Part shown: positions 1 through 7,260 of the stretch, piece by piece
Layout of the letters: each line of letters opens with the position of its first letter
Position numbering within the stretch: the stretch's first letter is position 1
NCBI GenBank assembly: GCA_019241805.1
Contig: JAFAWL010000040.1
Coordinates: forward strand, 1 to 18,633
Direction of reading: 5' to 3'
DNA from: Actinomycetota bacterium
GTDB lineage: Bacteria > Actinomycetota > Actinomycetes > Mycobacteriales > Jatrophihabitantaceae
Length of the DNA: 18,633 nt
The notes under the pieces: model-generated
The model's database searches: none
Seen by the model: the letters and a program-made list of their open reading frames with translations, nothing else
What the model was told of the DNA's origin: nothing
Made by a program: the position numbers and the translations under genes

Positions 1-1
1 C

Positions 2-142
2 AACGTCGCCAAACTCGACAATGTCGCCTTCACCAGCAAGGCGCCGGAACCCGTGATCGCGAAGGTGCGCGATCGGCTGGCCGCGGCCGCGGCGGAACGG
101 GAGCGGCTGCAGGCCGCGCTGGCCGCGCTGCCGTCATCGTGA
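2..142 (+). CDS. valS: Valyl-tRNA synthetase, C-terminal end (partial)
   Basis: Only the last 46 codons are in the window; the gene starts upstream. The frame reads N-V-A-K-L-D-N-V-A-F, then an Ala/Glu/Arg/Leu-rich helix, and stops at TGA 140-142. This fits the C-terminal coiled-coil arm of ValRS, where a phrase like KLxNxxFxxKAPExVixkxRxrL is conserved; here it appears as KLDNVAFTSKAPEPVIAKVR. The enzyme charges tRNA-Val in the cytoplasm, and the arm contacts the tRNA. valS directly before folC is common in bacteria and supports the call. The catalytic body cannot be checked from here. Confidence 0.85.
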   Translation, partial: NVAKLDNVAFTSKAPEPVIAKVRDRLAAAAAERERLQAALAALPSS

Positions 143-168
143 AGTACGGGCCGTCCTCACGAGCGACG

Positions 169-174
169 TAGACT
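169..174 (+). promoter_or_regulatory. Candidate -10 element of a leaderless folC promoter
   Basis: TAGACT fits the actinobacterial TAnnnT -10 pattern and lies 8 bases before the folC GTG at 183. Transcription would start at or within about two bases of the start codon, and no Shine-Dalgarno is present. I see no good -35 hexamer 16-18 bases upstream. The same hexamer, spacing and start codon recur before the radical SAM gene at 8492-8508. The site is inferred from sequence only. Confidence 0.55.
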
Positions 175-182
175 CGCGCGCT

Positions 183-1544
183 GTGGCGCAGACCGAGGCT
201 GAGCGATACGCCCAACTGCTCCGACGAGCCGAGGCCGAGATCGTCTCCCGCACCGGCGAGGGACGAATCCACCCGACCCGCGAACGCATCGAGGCGCTGA
301 CCGGCCTGCTCGGTGATCCGCAACGGGCCTATCGGTCGATCCACCTCACCGGCACCAACGGAAAGACCAGCACCGCCCGGATGATCGATGAGTTGCTGCG
401 CGGCTTCGGCCTGCGCACAGGCCGGTTCACCAGCCCCCACCTGTCGAAGGTCAACGAGCGGATCGTGCTCGACGGCGTGCCCGTGGACGATCGCACGTTC
501 GTCGACGCGTACGCGGAACTAGCGCCCTACTTGGAGCTGATCGACGGCCAGTTCGAGGTCAAGCTCTCCTTCTTCGAGGTCATCACCGCGCTCGCCTTCG
601 CCATCTTCGCCGACGCCCCGGTCGACGTCGCCGTGGTCGAGGTCGGTCTCGGGGGCGAGTGGGACGCGACCAACGTCATCGACGCCGAGATCGCGGTAGT
701 CACGCCGATCGGCCTCGACCACACCGAGTACCTCGGCCCCACGACGGCGACGATCGCCCACGAGAAGGCCGGAATCATCAAGCCGGACGCGACCGCGGTC
801 CTGGCCGCCCAGCCGGTCGACGCCGCGAACGAACTGATCCAGCGCGCTGTCGCCGTGGGCGCGAGTGTCGCTCGCGAGGGTCTCGAGTTCGCGGTGCTCG
901 ACCGTCAGGTCGCGGTCGGCGGCCAACTGCTCACCCTCCAGGGACTGGCCGGCATTTATGACGAGGTGTTTCTCCCTTTGCACGGCGCACACCAGGCGCA
1001 GAACGCCGTCCTCGCGCTGGCGGCCGTCGAGGTGTTCTTCGGGGCGGGTGCCGCCACCGGGGTGATCGATCTCGACGTCGTGCGTTCGTCGTTCGCGGCG
1101 GTCCGCTCACCGGGTCGCCTCGAAACGGTTCGGGCCGCGCCGACCGTGCTCGTCGACGCCGCTCACAACCCGCACGGAATGACGGCGACCGTCGCCGCCC
1201 TCGCAGAAGCGTTCGACTTCCGACGGCTCGTGGGCGTCATCGGCGTCCTCGGGGACAAAGACGTCCGCGGCATGCTGGAAGTCCTGGAGCCGGTTCTCGA
1301 CGAACTCGTGGTAACCCAGAACTCCTCTGCGCGCGCCTTGCCGGTAGACCATCTCGCCGCGATCGCGGTCGAGGTGTTCGGCCGCGAACGTGTGTCGGTC
1401 GAAGCGCGCCTGGACGACGCTATCGAGACCGCGGTCCGCCTGGCCGAAGAGAGCGACGATGCGGTCCTTGCCGGTGCCGGGGTCCTCGTCACCGGATCGG
1501 TGATCACCGCGGGCGAGGCGCGAGTGCTGTTGGGGACGCGATGA
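183..1544 (+). CDS. folC: Bifunctional folylpolyglutamate synthase / dihydrofolate synthase
   Basis: This cytoplasmic Mur-ligase-family enzyme uses ATP to add glutamate to folates, and in many bacteria also to dihydropteroate. The 453-residue protein has the P-loop TGTNGKTS (around residues 56-63). It also has HEKAGIIKP at 193, where K195 matches the lysine that is carbamylated in the family, and DAAHNPHG at 325-332, typical of the C-terminal ligase domain. Length is normal. The GTG at 183 is chosen because it gives a normal N-terminus and sits 8 bases after a TAGACT element. The stop overlaps the next gene as ATGA (1541-1544), so the two are probably translationally coupled. I cannot tell from sequence whether it has both activities. 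Confidence 0.95.
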   Translation: MAQTEAERYAQLLRRAEAEIVSRTGEGRIHPTRERIEALTGLLGDPQRAYRSIHLTGTNGKTSTARMIDELLRGFGLRTGRFTSPHLSKVNERIVLDGVPVDDRTFVDAYAELAPYLELIDGQFEVKLSFFEVITALAFAIFADAPVDVAVVEVGLGGEWDATNVIDAEIAVVTPIGLDHTEYLGPTTATIAHEKAGIIKPDATAVLAAQPVDAANELIQRAVAVGASVAREGLEFAVLDRQVAVGGQLLTLQGLAGIYDEVFLPLHGAHQAQNAVLALAAVEVFFGAGAATGVIDLDVVRSSFAAVRSPGRLETVRAAPTVLVDAAHNPHGMTATVAALAEAFDFRRLVGVIGVLGDKDVRGMLEVLEPVLDELVVTQNSSARALPVDHLAAIAVEVFGRERVSVEARLDDAIETAVRLAEESDDAVLAGAGVLVTGSVITAGEARVLLGTR

Positions 1545-2002
1545 GCGCCCCGTTCGAAGGCCCGGAGGCGAGCGGGCCCGGGCTGCCGGACGCGGAATCA
1601 GTGCTGCATCCGCCGCTGCCGACGGCCGAGCAGGTCGAAGCGCGCAGCCGTCGAGCCAATCGTGCCACTCGCGGTGCACTCGCGGCCGTGCTGTGCCTCG
1701 AGGCGCTGGTCGTGTTGCTCATGCCCAGAGCGCTGGCCCAGACCTCGGGCGGACTGGGCACCACCAAGACCGTCGTGCTGATCATGCTCGCTGTCGTGAT
1801 GGTCGCGGCCGGCTTCCTACTCCGGCGGCCGTGGGGGATCGGCACGGGTTCGGCGCTCCAGGTGCTGTTCCTTGCCACCGGCATCTGGTTGCCGGCCGCT
1901 CTGATCGCGTCGGTCTTACTGGTCGGCGTCTGGGGCTACCTGCTGAACCTTCGCCATCAGTTGGTGGGCACTCCCTCCGGGCCACGAATGCTGATCTCGT
2001 AG
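1541..2002 (+). CDS. DUF4233 small membrane protein
   Basis: This is a 153-residue protein with a Pro/Glu-rich cytoplasmic-looking N-terminus (about 1-40). About four hydrophobic segments follow, near 44-62, 76-94, 103-117 and 118-136, with basic residues at 37-44 and 95-97. This size and layout, directly after folC, is the hallmark of the actinobacterial DUF4233 family, whose function is unknown. The start codon overlaps the folC stop (ATGA), which implies coupled translation. The TAG stop at 2000-2002 forms the first half of the likely ndk -10 element TAGGCT. Family assignment rests on context and topology more than on a signature motif, and no function is proposed. Confidence 0.8.
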   Translation: MSAPFEGPEASGPGLPDAESVLHPPLPTAEQVEARSRRANRATRGALAAVLCLEALVVLLMPRALAQTSGGLGTTKTVVLIMLAVVMVAAGFLLRRPWGIGTGSALQVLFLATGIWLPAALIASVLLVGVWGYLLNLRHQLVGTPSGPRMLIS

Positions 2003-2005
2003 GCT
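2000..2005 (+). promoter_or_regulatory. Candidate -10 element of a leaderless ndk promoter
   Basis: TAGGCT fits TAnnnT and ends 7 bases before the ndk GTG at 2013. Its first three bases are the stop codon of the DUF4233 gene. No Shine-Dalgarno precedes ndk, which fits a leaderless transcript, although readthrough from folC is also possible. No convincing -35 is visible. Confidence 0.45.
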
Positions 2006-2012
2006 GCGGCGC

Positions 2013-2438
2013 GTGACCGAGCTCGAACGCACCCTCGTCCTGGTCAAGCCCGACGGAGTCGGTCGCGGCCTGACCGGCGAGGTCATCCGCCGGGTCGAGG
2101 CCAAGGGTTACGTCCTAGCCGCGCTCGACCTGCGCCGCCCCGACCGTGAGCTACTTGAAGCCCACTACGCCGAGCACGTCGGCAAACCGTTCTTCGAGCC
2201 GCTGCTCGAGTTCATGTCTTCGGGTTTCGTAGCCGCCATCGTCGCCGAGGGGCATCAGGTCATCGCCGGCTTCCGCTCGCTTGCCGGGGCCACGGATCCC
2301 ACCCTGGCCGCGCCCGGCACCATCCGCGGTGACCTCGGCCGAGACTGGGGTCTTCGCGTCGTGCAGAACCTCGTACACGGCAGCGACTCGGTCGAGTCGG
2401 CGCAGCGGGAGATCGGACTTTGGTTCCCGACGCCGTAG
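2013..2438 (+). CDS. ndk: Nucleoside diphosphate kinase
   Basis: The enzyme transfers the gamma-phosphate from NTPs to NDPs through a phosphohistidine and balances nucleotide pools in the cytoplasm. The 141-residue protein has the family landmarks: LVLVKPDGV with K12 near the N-terminus, HYAEHVGKPFF at 51-61, an Arg at 88, PGTIRGD at 101-107, and the active-site NLVHGSDS with H122. All expected catalytic and nucleotide-binding positions appear present. The GTG at 2013 gives a standard N-terminus and no Shine-Dalgarno is visible. The gene lies 10 bases after DUF4233 and 146 bases before mreB. Confidence 0.97.
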   Translation: MTELERTLVLVKPDGVGRGLTGEVIRRVEAKGYVLAALDLRRPDRELLEAHYAEHVGKPFFEPLLEFMSSGFVAAIVAEGHQVIAGFRSLAGATDPTLAAPGTIRGDLGRDWGLRVVQNLVHGSDSVESAQREIGLWFPTP

Positions 2439-2584
2439 GTCGATCTCCACGCTCGTGCGCATCGGCTGTGAAGCGCCTCAGGCGTCATCGGTGTCCCGCG
2501 AGTCGCAACCGGATCCGGCTCCCCACGCACCATACGATCGCCGCTAGGAGTGCCGACCGGTTGATTGTGTGAGGGAACTTTGTC
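2439..2584. other. Intergenic region between ndk and mreB
   Basis: This 146-base gap contains no gene I can support. It holds a weak CGCC-TCA-GGCG hairpin (2474-2484), a perfect 10-base palindrome CCGGATCCGG (2509-2518), a possible -10 hexamer TACGAT (2533-2538) and a Shine-Dalgarno GAGGG (2571-2575), 9 bases before the mreB GTG. A promoter for the cell-wall operon is expected here, but the -10 call is weak because no -35 partner is seen. No clear terminator for ndk is present. Confidence 0.4.
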
Positions 2585-3643
2585 GTGGCGTTCACGTCGC
2601 TTTCGCTGCTGTCCGCGCGAAGCGGTGTGCTCGGCGGTGACCTGGCGATAGATCTCGGCACCGCCAACACGCTGGTGTACGCGCGGGGCCGCGGCATCAT
2701 GCTCAACGAGCCCTCGGTCGTCGCCGTCGACACGAACAGCAAGGCGGTCGTGGCCGTTGGCGTGGACGCGAAGCGGATGATCGGCCGCACCCCGGGACAT
2801 ATCAAAGCCGTACGACCGCTGCAGGACGGTGTCATCGCCGACTACGACATCACCGCCGAGATGCTCCGCTATTTCGTGCGCAAGGTGATGCGCCACCGCA
2901 GCGTGTTCACCGGGCCGCGCGTGGTGGTGTGTGTGCCGTCCGGGATCACCGGCGTCGAGCAACGCGCCGTGAGCGAGTCGACCTATGCCGCCGGCGCCCG
3001 GCGGGTGCACATCATCTCCGAGCCCATGGCCGCGGCGATCGGCGCCGGCCTGCCTATCAACCAGCCCAGCGGGTCGATGATCGTCGACATCGGAGGTGGC
3101 ACCACGGAGGTCGCGGTGCTGGCTCTGGGTGGCATCGTCGCCTCGACCAGTCTGCGGGTAGCCGGTAACGCGCTCGACACGGCGATCGTCGACCACGTAC
3201 GTGACAATTTTGCGCTGCTGATCGGCGAGCGGACGGCCGAGGAATTGAAGATCACCCTCGGTTCGGCGTTTCCCGTCGCCGGACCCCAACGCGCCGAGAT
3301 TCGCGGCCGCGACGCCGGGTCCGGACTACCGCGCAACGTTGCCATTACCGGTGAACAACTGCGCCAGGCGATCGAGGCGCCGATCGTGCGGATTGTCACG
3401 GCGATCCGAATGACGCTGGACCGCTGCCCACCGGAACTTGCCGGTGACCTAGTCAGTCGCGGCATCGTGCTGACCGGTGGGGGAGCGCTGCTACGCGGCC
3501 TGGCGGCGCGGGTGCAGCACGAAATCGGAATTCCTGTCGTCGTGGCCGAACGACCCCTCGACTCCGTGGTGCTGGGCACGGGCACCGTCGTCGAGCACTT
3601 CGAGCAACTACAAAAGGTCGTCGTCGACGGCCCGCGGCGGTGA
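2585..3643 (+). CDS. mreB: Rod shape-determining actin homologue MreB
   Basis: MreB is a membrane-associated, ATP-binding actin-like filament that positions the elongation wall-synthesis complex. In Streptomyces it acts mainly in spore-wall maturation. The 352-residue protein shows the actin-fold nucleotide motifs: phosphate-1 DLAIDLGTANTLVY (19-32), a connecting segment VVVCVPSGITGVEQRAV (113-129), phosphate-2 VDIGGGTTEVAV (168-178), and the adenosine motif VLTGGGALLRGL (295-306). The phrase KRMIGRTPGHIKAVRPLQDG (63-82) is also typical of MreB. The GTG start has a GAGGG Shine-Dalgarno 9 bases upstream. The stop overlaps the mreC start (GTGA), and the gene heads an operon running through rodA. 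Confidence 0.97.
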   Translation: MAFTSLSLLSARSGVLGGDLAIDLGTANTLVYARGRGIMLNEPSVVAVDTNSKAVVAVGVDAKRMIGRTPGHIKAVRPLQDGVIADYDITAEMLRYFVRKVMRHRSVFTGPRVVVCVPSGITGVEQRAVSESTYAAGARRVHIISEPMAAAIGAGLPINQPSGSMIVDIGGGTTEVAVLALGGIVASTSLRVAGNALDTAIVDHVRDNFALLIGERTAEELKITLGSAFPVAGPQRAEIRGRDAGSGLPRNVAITGEQLRQAIEAPIVRIVTAIRMTLDRCPPELAGDLVSRGIVLTGGGALLRGLAARVQHEIGIPVVVAERPLDSVVLGTGTVVEHFEQLQKVVVDGPRR

Positions 3644-4554
3644 TCGGCATGCGCCGCCTGACTCGCCGGCAGCGCATCTCGGCAATAGCGCTCGCGGTGA
3701 TCGCCATCTGCTTCGTGACGCTGGACGACGCCGGCGGTGGCCTGCGCAACGCCCACGGAGGGGTTCGCGGCGCAATGGGTGCGCTCTATCGTTCGACCGA
3801 CTCGGTGCTCGGCCCGACGCGTCGCTTCGTACAGGGCATCCCCGATGTGGGCAGCAGTCGAGCCGAGATCGACAAACTGCGCCGTGAGAACACCGACCTG
3901 CATCGGCAACTGGCCGCCAGCCAGGCCGAGGCCAAGAGCACGGCCGAGCTGAACCGGCTGCAGTTGGCCGCGGACGCGGGTGGGTTGACGATCGTGCCGG
4001 CGAAGCTGATCGCGTTTGGGCCGGGCGAGGGTTTCGACTGGACGGCGACGCTCGACGTGGGAGCCGGCAGTGGCGTCGCCGTCGATCAGACCGTCACCGA
4101 CGGGTCCGCCGTGGTCGGTCGCATCATCCACGTCGACTCGTCCAGTTCGGTCGTCCTGCTGGCGGCCGACCCGGGATCCGGGATCGGGGTGCGCGACACC
4201 CGAACCGGCCAGCTCGCCGTGGCCACCGGGGCCGGGACGGCCGGATTCACGTTGGTACCGCTCGATCCCAGCGCCGATCTGAAGGTCGGGGACCAGCTCC
4301 AGACGGGGCCTGCCGGCCAGTCCACCTACGCGGCCGGTTTGCTGGTCGGCACAGTGATCGCGGTTCGCGCGTCCGGTGACGGAACGACGCAGGCGGCCCT
4401 GCGCGCGGCAACCTCACCGACTGCGCTCGATCTGGTCGGCGTGATCTTGCACGGCGGCCCGAACTCGGCGCCCCGAGCAGTGATCACCCCGTCGGGCGCT
4501 GAGCCGGCGACCAGCCCCTCGGCCGGTGCCGCGCAGTCGGCGGGGCACCGATGA
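3640..4554 (+). CDS. mreC: Rod shape-determining protein MreC
   Basis: MreC is a bitopic membrane protein whose extracytoplasmic part links MreB filaments to PBP2 and RodA. The 304-residue protein has a basic N-terminus, a membrane segment at about 12-28, and a coiled coil at about 73-110 that starts SRAEIDKLRRENTDLHRQL. A Gly/Val-rich beta domain with the characteristic DVGAGSGVAVDQTV and VVGRI phrases follows, and the protein ends in a Ser/Ala/Pro tail. The start is GTG at 3640, overlapping the mreB stop; an ATG at 3649 is a possible alternative. No clear Shine-Dalgarno is present, so translation is probably coupled to mreB. Confidence 0.93.
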   Translation: MIGMRRLTRRQRISAIALAVIAICFVTLDDAGGGLRNAHGGVRGAMGALYRSTDSVLGPTRRFVQGIPDVGSSRAEIDKLRRENTDLHRQLAASQAEAKSTAELNRLQLAADAGGLTIVPAKLIAFGPGEGFDWTATLDVGAGSGVAVDQTVTDGSAVVGRIIHVDSSSSVVLLAADPGSGIGVRDTRTGQLAVATGAGTAGFTLVPLDPSADLKVGDQLQTGPAGQSTYAAGLLVGTVIAVRASGDGTTQAALRAATSPTALDLVGVILHGGPNSAPRAVITPSGAEPATSPSAGAAQSAGHR

Positions 4555-5057
4555 CCGTCCGTCGGGCCGTGGCCGCGCTCGCCGCCGTCGTGAGCGCGAT
4601 GATCGTGCAGGCCGGTCTGGTCGTACCGCTCGCGGGACATATTCCGGTGAGCCTGCCGGCGATTCTCGTCGCCGCCGTCGCGCTCGCCACCGGCCCCTCG
4701 ACCGGCATTGCGCTGGGCTTCACCGCGGGACTGCTGGCCGATCTCGCCTCGCAACACCCGGCCGGCGTGCTCGCATTGTGCTGGCTCGGTCTGGGTGTCG
4801 GCGCCGGGCTGCTGGCCGAGCACACGACCAAGCGCCGGGCGATCATCGCCGGAGCACTCGCCGCGCTGAGCACGTTCGCGGCCGGGCTCTTGCTGGCCGC
4901 GCTCGGCCCGTACGGCACGCCGGCGATGGATTGCATCCGCTACGCCGGCCCGGCCGCGATCGGTGACGTCGCCGTCGCGCTGGCGTTGACCCCGATCGTG
5001 CAGGCGATGCTGCGCAGCCCGGCCCTGCGAGCTCGGCCGGCGGTGCGTCGTGCGTGA
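4551..5057 (+). CDS. mreD: Rod shape-determining protein MreD
   Basis: MreD is a small polytopic membrane subunit of the elongasome. The 168-residue sequence is almost entirely hydrophobic, with about five likely membrane segments and a short basic C-terminus (RARPAVRRA). The phrase GFTAGLLADL (56-65) matches the best-conserved part of the family. The ATG overlaps the mreC stop (ATGA), and its 3' end overlaps PBP2 by 8 bases. Sequence conservation in MreD is low, so position between mreC and PBP2 carries much of the weight. Confidence 0.9.
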   Translation: MTVRRAVAALAAVVSAMIVQAGLVVPLAGHIPVSLPAILVAAVALATGPSTGIALGFTAGLLADLASQHPAGVLALCWLGLGVGAGLLAEHTTKRRAIIAGALAALSTFAAGLLLAALGPYGTPAMDCIRYAGPAAIGDVAVALALTPIVQAMLRSPALRARPAVRRA

Positions 5058-7260
5058 TGTCGGGGCCAAGCGGCTATGGCTGATCACCGTCCTCGTCGCC
5101 TCACTCATCGTGACGCTCGGCGGTCGTCTCTATTACGTGCAGATCGTCGATCGGCATCCGGCAACTCTGGCCGGCACGCAGCTGTCGAGCGGCAAGATCG
5201 TGATTCCGGCGGCGCGGGGCCTCGTGGTGGACGACCAGGGCAAGCCGCTGATCGACAACACCTCGACGCACGTCGTGACCGTGAATTGGGAGACGCTTCA
5301 AGAACAAAAGGACAAGGGCAAGGCCGTGCTCGCCCGGTTGGCGGCGTTGCTCGGGACGAACGCCACCGACCTCGGCCGCAAGATCACGCCCTGCGGGGCG
5401 AAGGTGCCCGACCCGTGTTGGACCGGTGAGCCCTATCAGCCGGTACCGGTCGCCAGTAACGCCGGCACGGGCGTCGTGCTGGCCATCAGCGAACACCGCG
5501 AGGACTTCCCGGGCGTCGCGGTTACGACGCAGACCGTCCGCAACTATCCCGGCGGCTCGCTGGCCGCGCAGCTGCTCGGCTACGCGGGCGCGGTCGGCGC
5601 AAAGGATGAGCAGGCCGACTCGAAACTGGTCGACTCCGACACCATCGGACGAAGCGGCTTGGAAGAGCAGTACGACTCGATCCTGCGAGGCGTCGACGGA
5701 ACCCAGCAGGTTCAGCTCGATGCGCGCGGCTTTGCCGTCGGCACCGGCAAGATCACCGCGGCCCAACAGGGTGCCACTTTGGTGACCAGCATCGACAGCG
5801 GTGTGCAGGCCCAGGCCGAGAAGGCGCTCGCGGACGAGATCGCGGCCGTCCGCAAGAACGGCAAGCCTGCGACCTCCGGTGCCGTGGTCGTCATGGATCC
5901 GAACACCGGGCGAATCATTGCCGCCGCCAGCTACCCGACCTATAACCCGCAGATCTTCGTCGGTGGCATCTCGGTGGCCGACTATCAGAAGCTCACCGCC
6001 CCCGGCTCCGGCGACCCACTGGTCGGCCGGGCCATCGACGGCCAATACGCGCCCGGCTCCACATTCAAGCTGATCACCGCTTCTTCGTTGGTGTCGCACA
6101 ACGAGATCACCACGTCGGGCCGCTACCCGTGCCCCGGGTCGTTGACGATCGATGGCCGCGTCAAGACCAACTACGACTCCGAGGCATTCGGCTATCCGCT
6201 CAGCCTGGCCCAGGCTTTGCAGGTTTCCTGCGACACGTTCTTCTACGCCCCGGCGGCCAACGAGTATTACGCCGACCAGAAACTGGTCGACGCCAATCAG
6301 AAGGCGAACGAGTTCCTTCAGCAAACGGCCTCGGCCTACGGTCTGGGCTCGTCGCCCGGCGTGGATCTGCCCGCTGACGAGCAGGCGGGTGGAAGCTACG
6401 CCGACCGCGAGACCCGGATGAGCCGGTGGCAGGCCAACAAGGCCACCTACTGCGCCGATGCCGCTTCCGGCTTCCCGAACGAGAAGGATCCGGCCCAGCG
6501 GGCCTATCTCACCGAGCTGGCTAAGGAGAACTGCACCGACGGCTGGCGCTACCGAGCCGGTGACAACGCCGACATGGCGATCGGTCAGGGCGAGACCACA
6601 CTGTCGCCGCTGCAACTGGCTGTCGCGTATTCAGCGATGCTCAACGGGGGCAAGATCTGGAATCCGACGATCGGCTGGGCGGTCGTCAACGCCGCCGGTC
6701 AGGTCGTGAAGACGATCAATCCGACGGTGAAGAACACCGTACCGGTGGCGCAGTCGACGCTGAGCTACATCGCCAACGCGCTGCACTTCCAGAACAACCA
6801 CGCGGTCAGCGGCGCGAATGCGTTCGACGGCGCACCGTACAAGACGTTGCTCGGCGGCAAAACGGGAACGGCCGAGGTCCAAGGACAGCAGGACACCTCG
6901 TGGCTGGCCTCGTGGGGTCCGGTCGGCACGGACGCTTCGGGCAACCCGACGGCCAAGTACGTCGTGGTCGGCATGATCGAACAGGCCGGTACGGGCGCCA
7001 GCGCGGCCGCGCCCATGCTGCGCCAGGTCTACAACGGTCTGCTGGGTGCCGGTCAGCCGGCGCTGTTGCCGGGATCCTCGCCGGTCACCGCGTTGCCGCA
7101 CATCGGCCCGTCGGTGGCGCCGACGTCAATCGGTACGACCAGCCCAAGCACGACGGTGACGTCGGCGTCGAGCCACCAGCCGGCCTCGCCGAGCCACAAG
7201 CCGGGCGCGCAGGCGCCCGCCATCGCCACCGCGCCGGTTCGCGCCGGGCGGCAGCGTTGA
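5050..7260 (+). CDS. mrdA: Penicillin-binding protein 2, class B transpeptidase
   Basis: This monofunctional peptidoglycan DD-transpeptidase cross-links wall made by RodA during elongation. The 736-residue protein has one N-terminal membrane anchor (about 8-27), a PBP dimerisation/pedestal region (about 50-230) and the transpeptidase domain. Catalytic motifs are S337-T-F-K340 (nucleophile Ser337), S393-C-D395 in the SxN position, and K604-T-G606. A Ser/Thr/Pro-rich tail of about 80 residues follows. Between motifs 2 and 3 is an extra segment of roughly 100 residues carrying C468 and C495; C115 and C123 form another close pair. The GTG start overlaps mreD by 8 bases and the stop overlaps rodA (TTGA). 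The symbol follows E. coli usage; pbpA or pbp2 would also do. Confidence 0.93.
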   Translation: MRDVGAKRLWLITVLVASLIVTLGGRLYYVQIVDRHPATLAGTQLSSGKIVIPAARGLVVDDQGKPLIDNTSTHVVTVNWETLQEQKDKGKAVLARLAALLGTNATDLGRKITPCGAKVPDPCWTGEPYQPVPVASNAGTGVVLAISEHREDFPGVAVTTQTVRNYPGGSLAAQLLGYAGAVGAKDEQADSKLVDSDTIGRSGLEEQYDSILRGVDGTQQVQLDARGFAVGTGKITAAQQGATLVTSIDSGVQAQAEKALADEIAAVRKNGKPATSGAVVVMDPNTGRIIAAASYPTYNPQIFVGGISVADYQKLTAPGSGDPLVGRAIDGQYAPGSTFKLITASSLVSHNEITTSGRYPCPGSLTIDGRVKTNYDSEAFGYPLSLAQALQVSCDTFFYAPAANEYYADQKLVDANQKANEFLQQTASAYGLGSSPGVDLPADEQAGGSYADRETRMSRWQANKATYCADAASGFPNEKDPAQRAYLTELAKENCTDGWRYRAGDNADMAIGQGETTLSPLQLAVAYSAMLNGGKIWNPTIGWAVVNAAGQVVKTINPTVKNTVPVAQSTLSYIANALHFQNNHAVSGANAFDGAPYKTLLGGKTGTAEVQGQQDTSWLASWGPVGTDASGNPTAKYVVVGMIEQAGTGASAAAPMLRQVYNGLLGAGQPALLPGSSPVTALPHIGPSVAPTSIGTTSPSTTVTSASSHQPASPSHKPGAQAPAIATAPVRAGRQR

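Noticed and set aside
2509..2518. CCGGATCCGG palindrome between ndk and mreB as a regulator site
   Set aside because: It matches no operator I know, and short GC-rich palindromes are common in such genomes.
2983..4131. Antisense frame of 382 codons opposite mreB-mreC
   Set aside because: It spans two solid plus-strand genes and looks like reverse-complement composition, with no family match.
5101..6615. Long antisense frame of 504 codons opposite PBP2
   Set aside because: PBP2 is certain on the plus strand; the antisense product is low-complexity and shows no recognisable motif. Long antisense frames are expected in GC-rich coding DNA.
6900..7256. Open frame extending rodA 119 codons upstream
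   Set aside because: It overlaps the catalytic KTG-to-C-terminal part of PBP2 in another frame, its Arg/Gly/His-rich translation is typical of an out-of-frame shadow, and RodA has normal length from TTG 7257.
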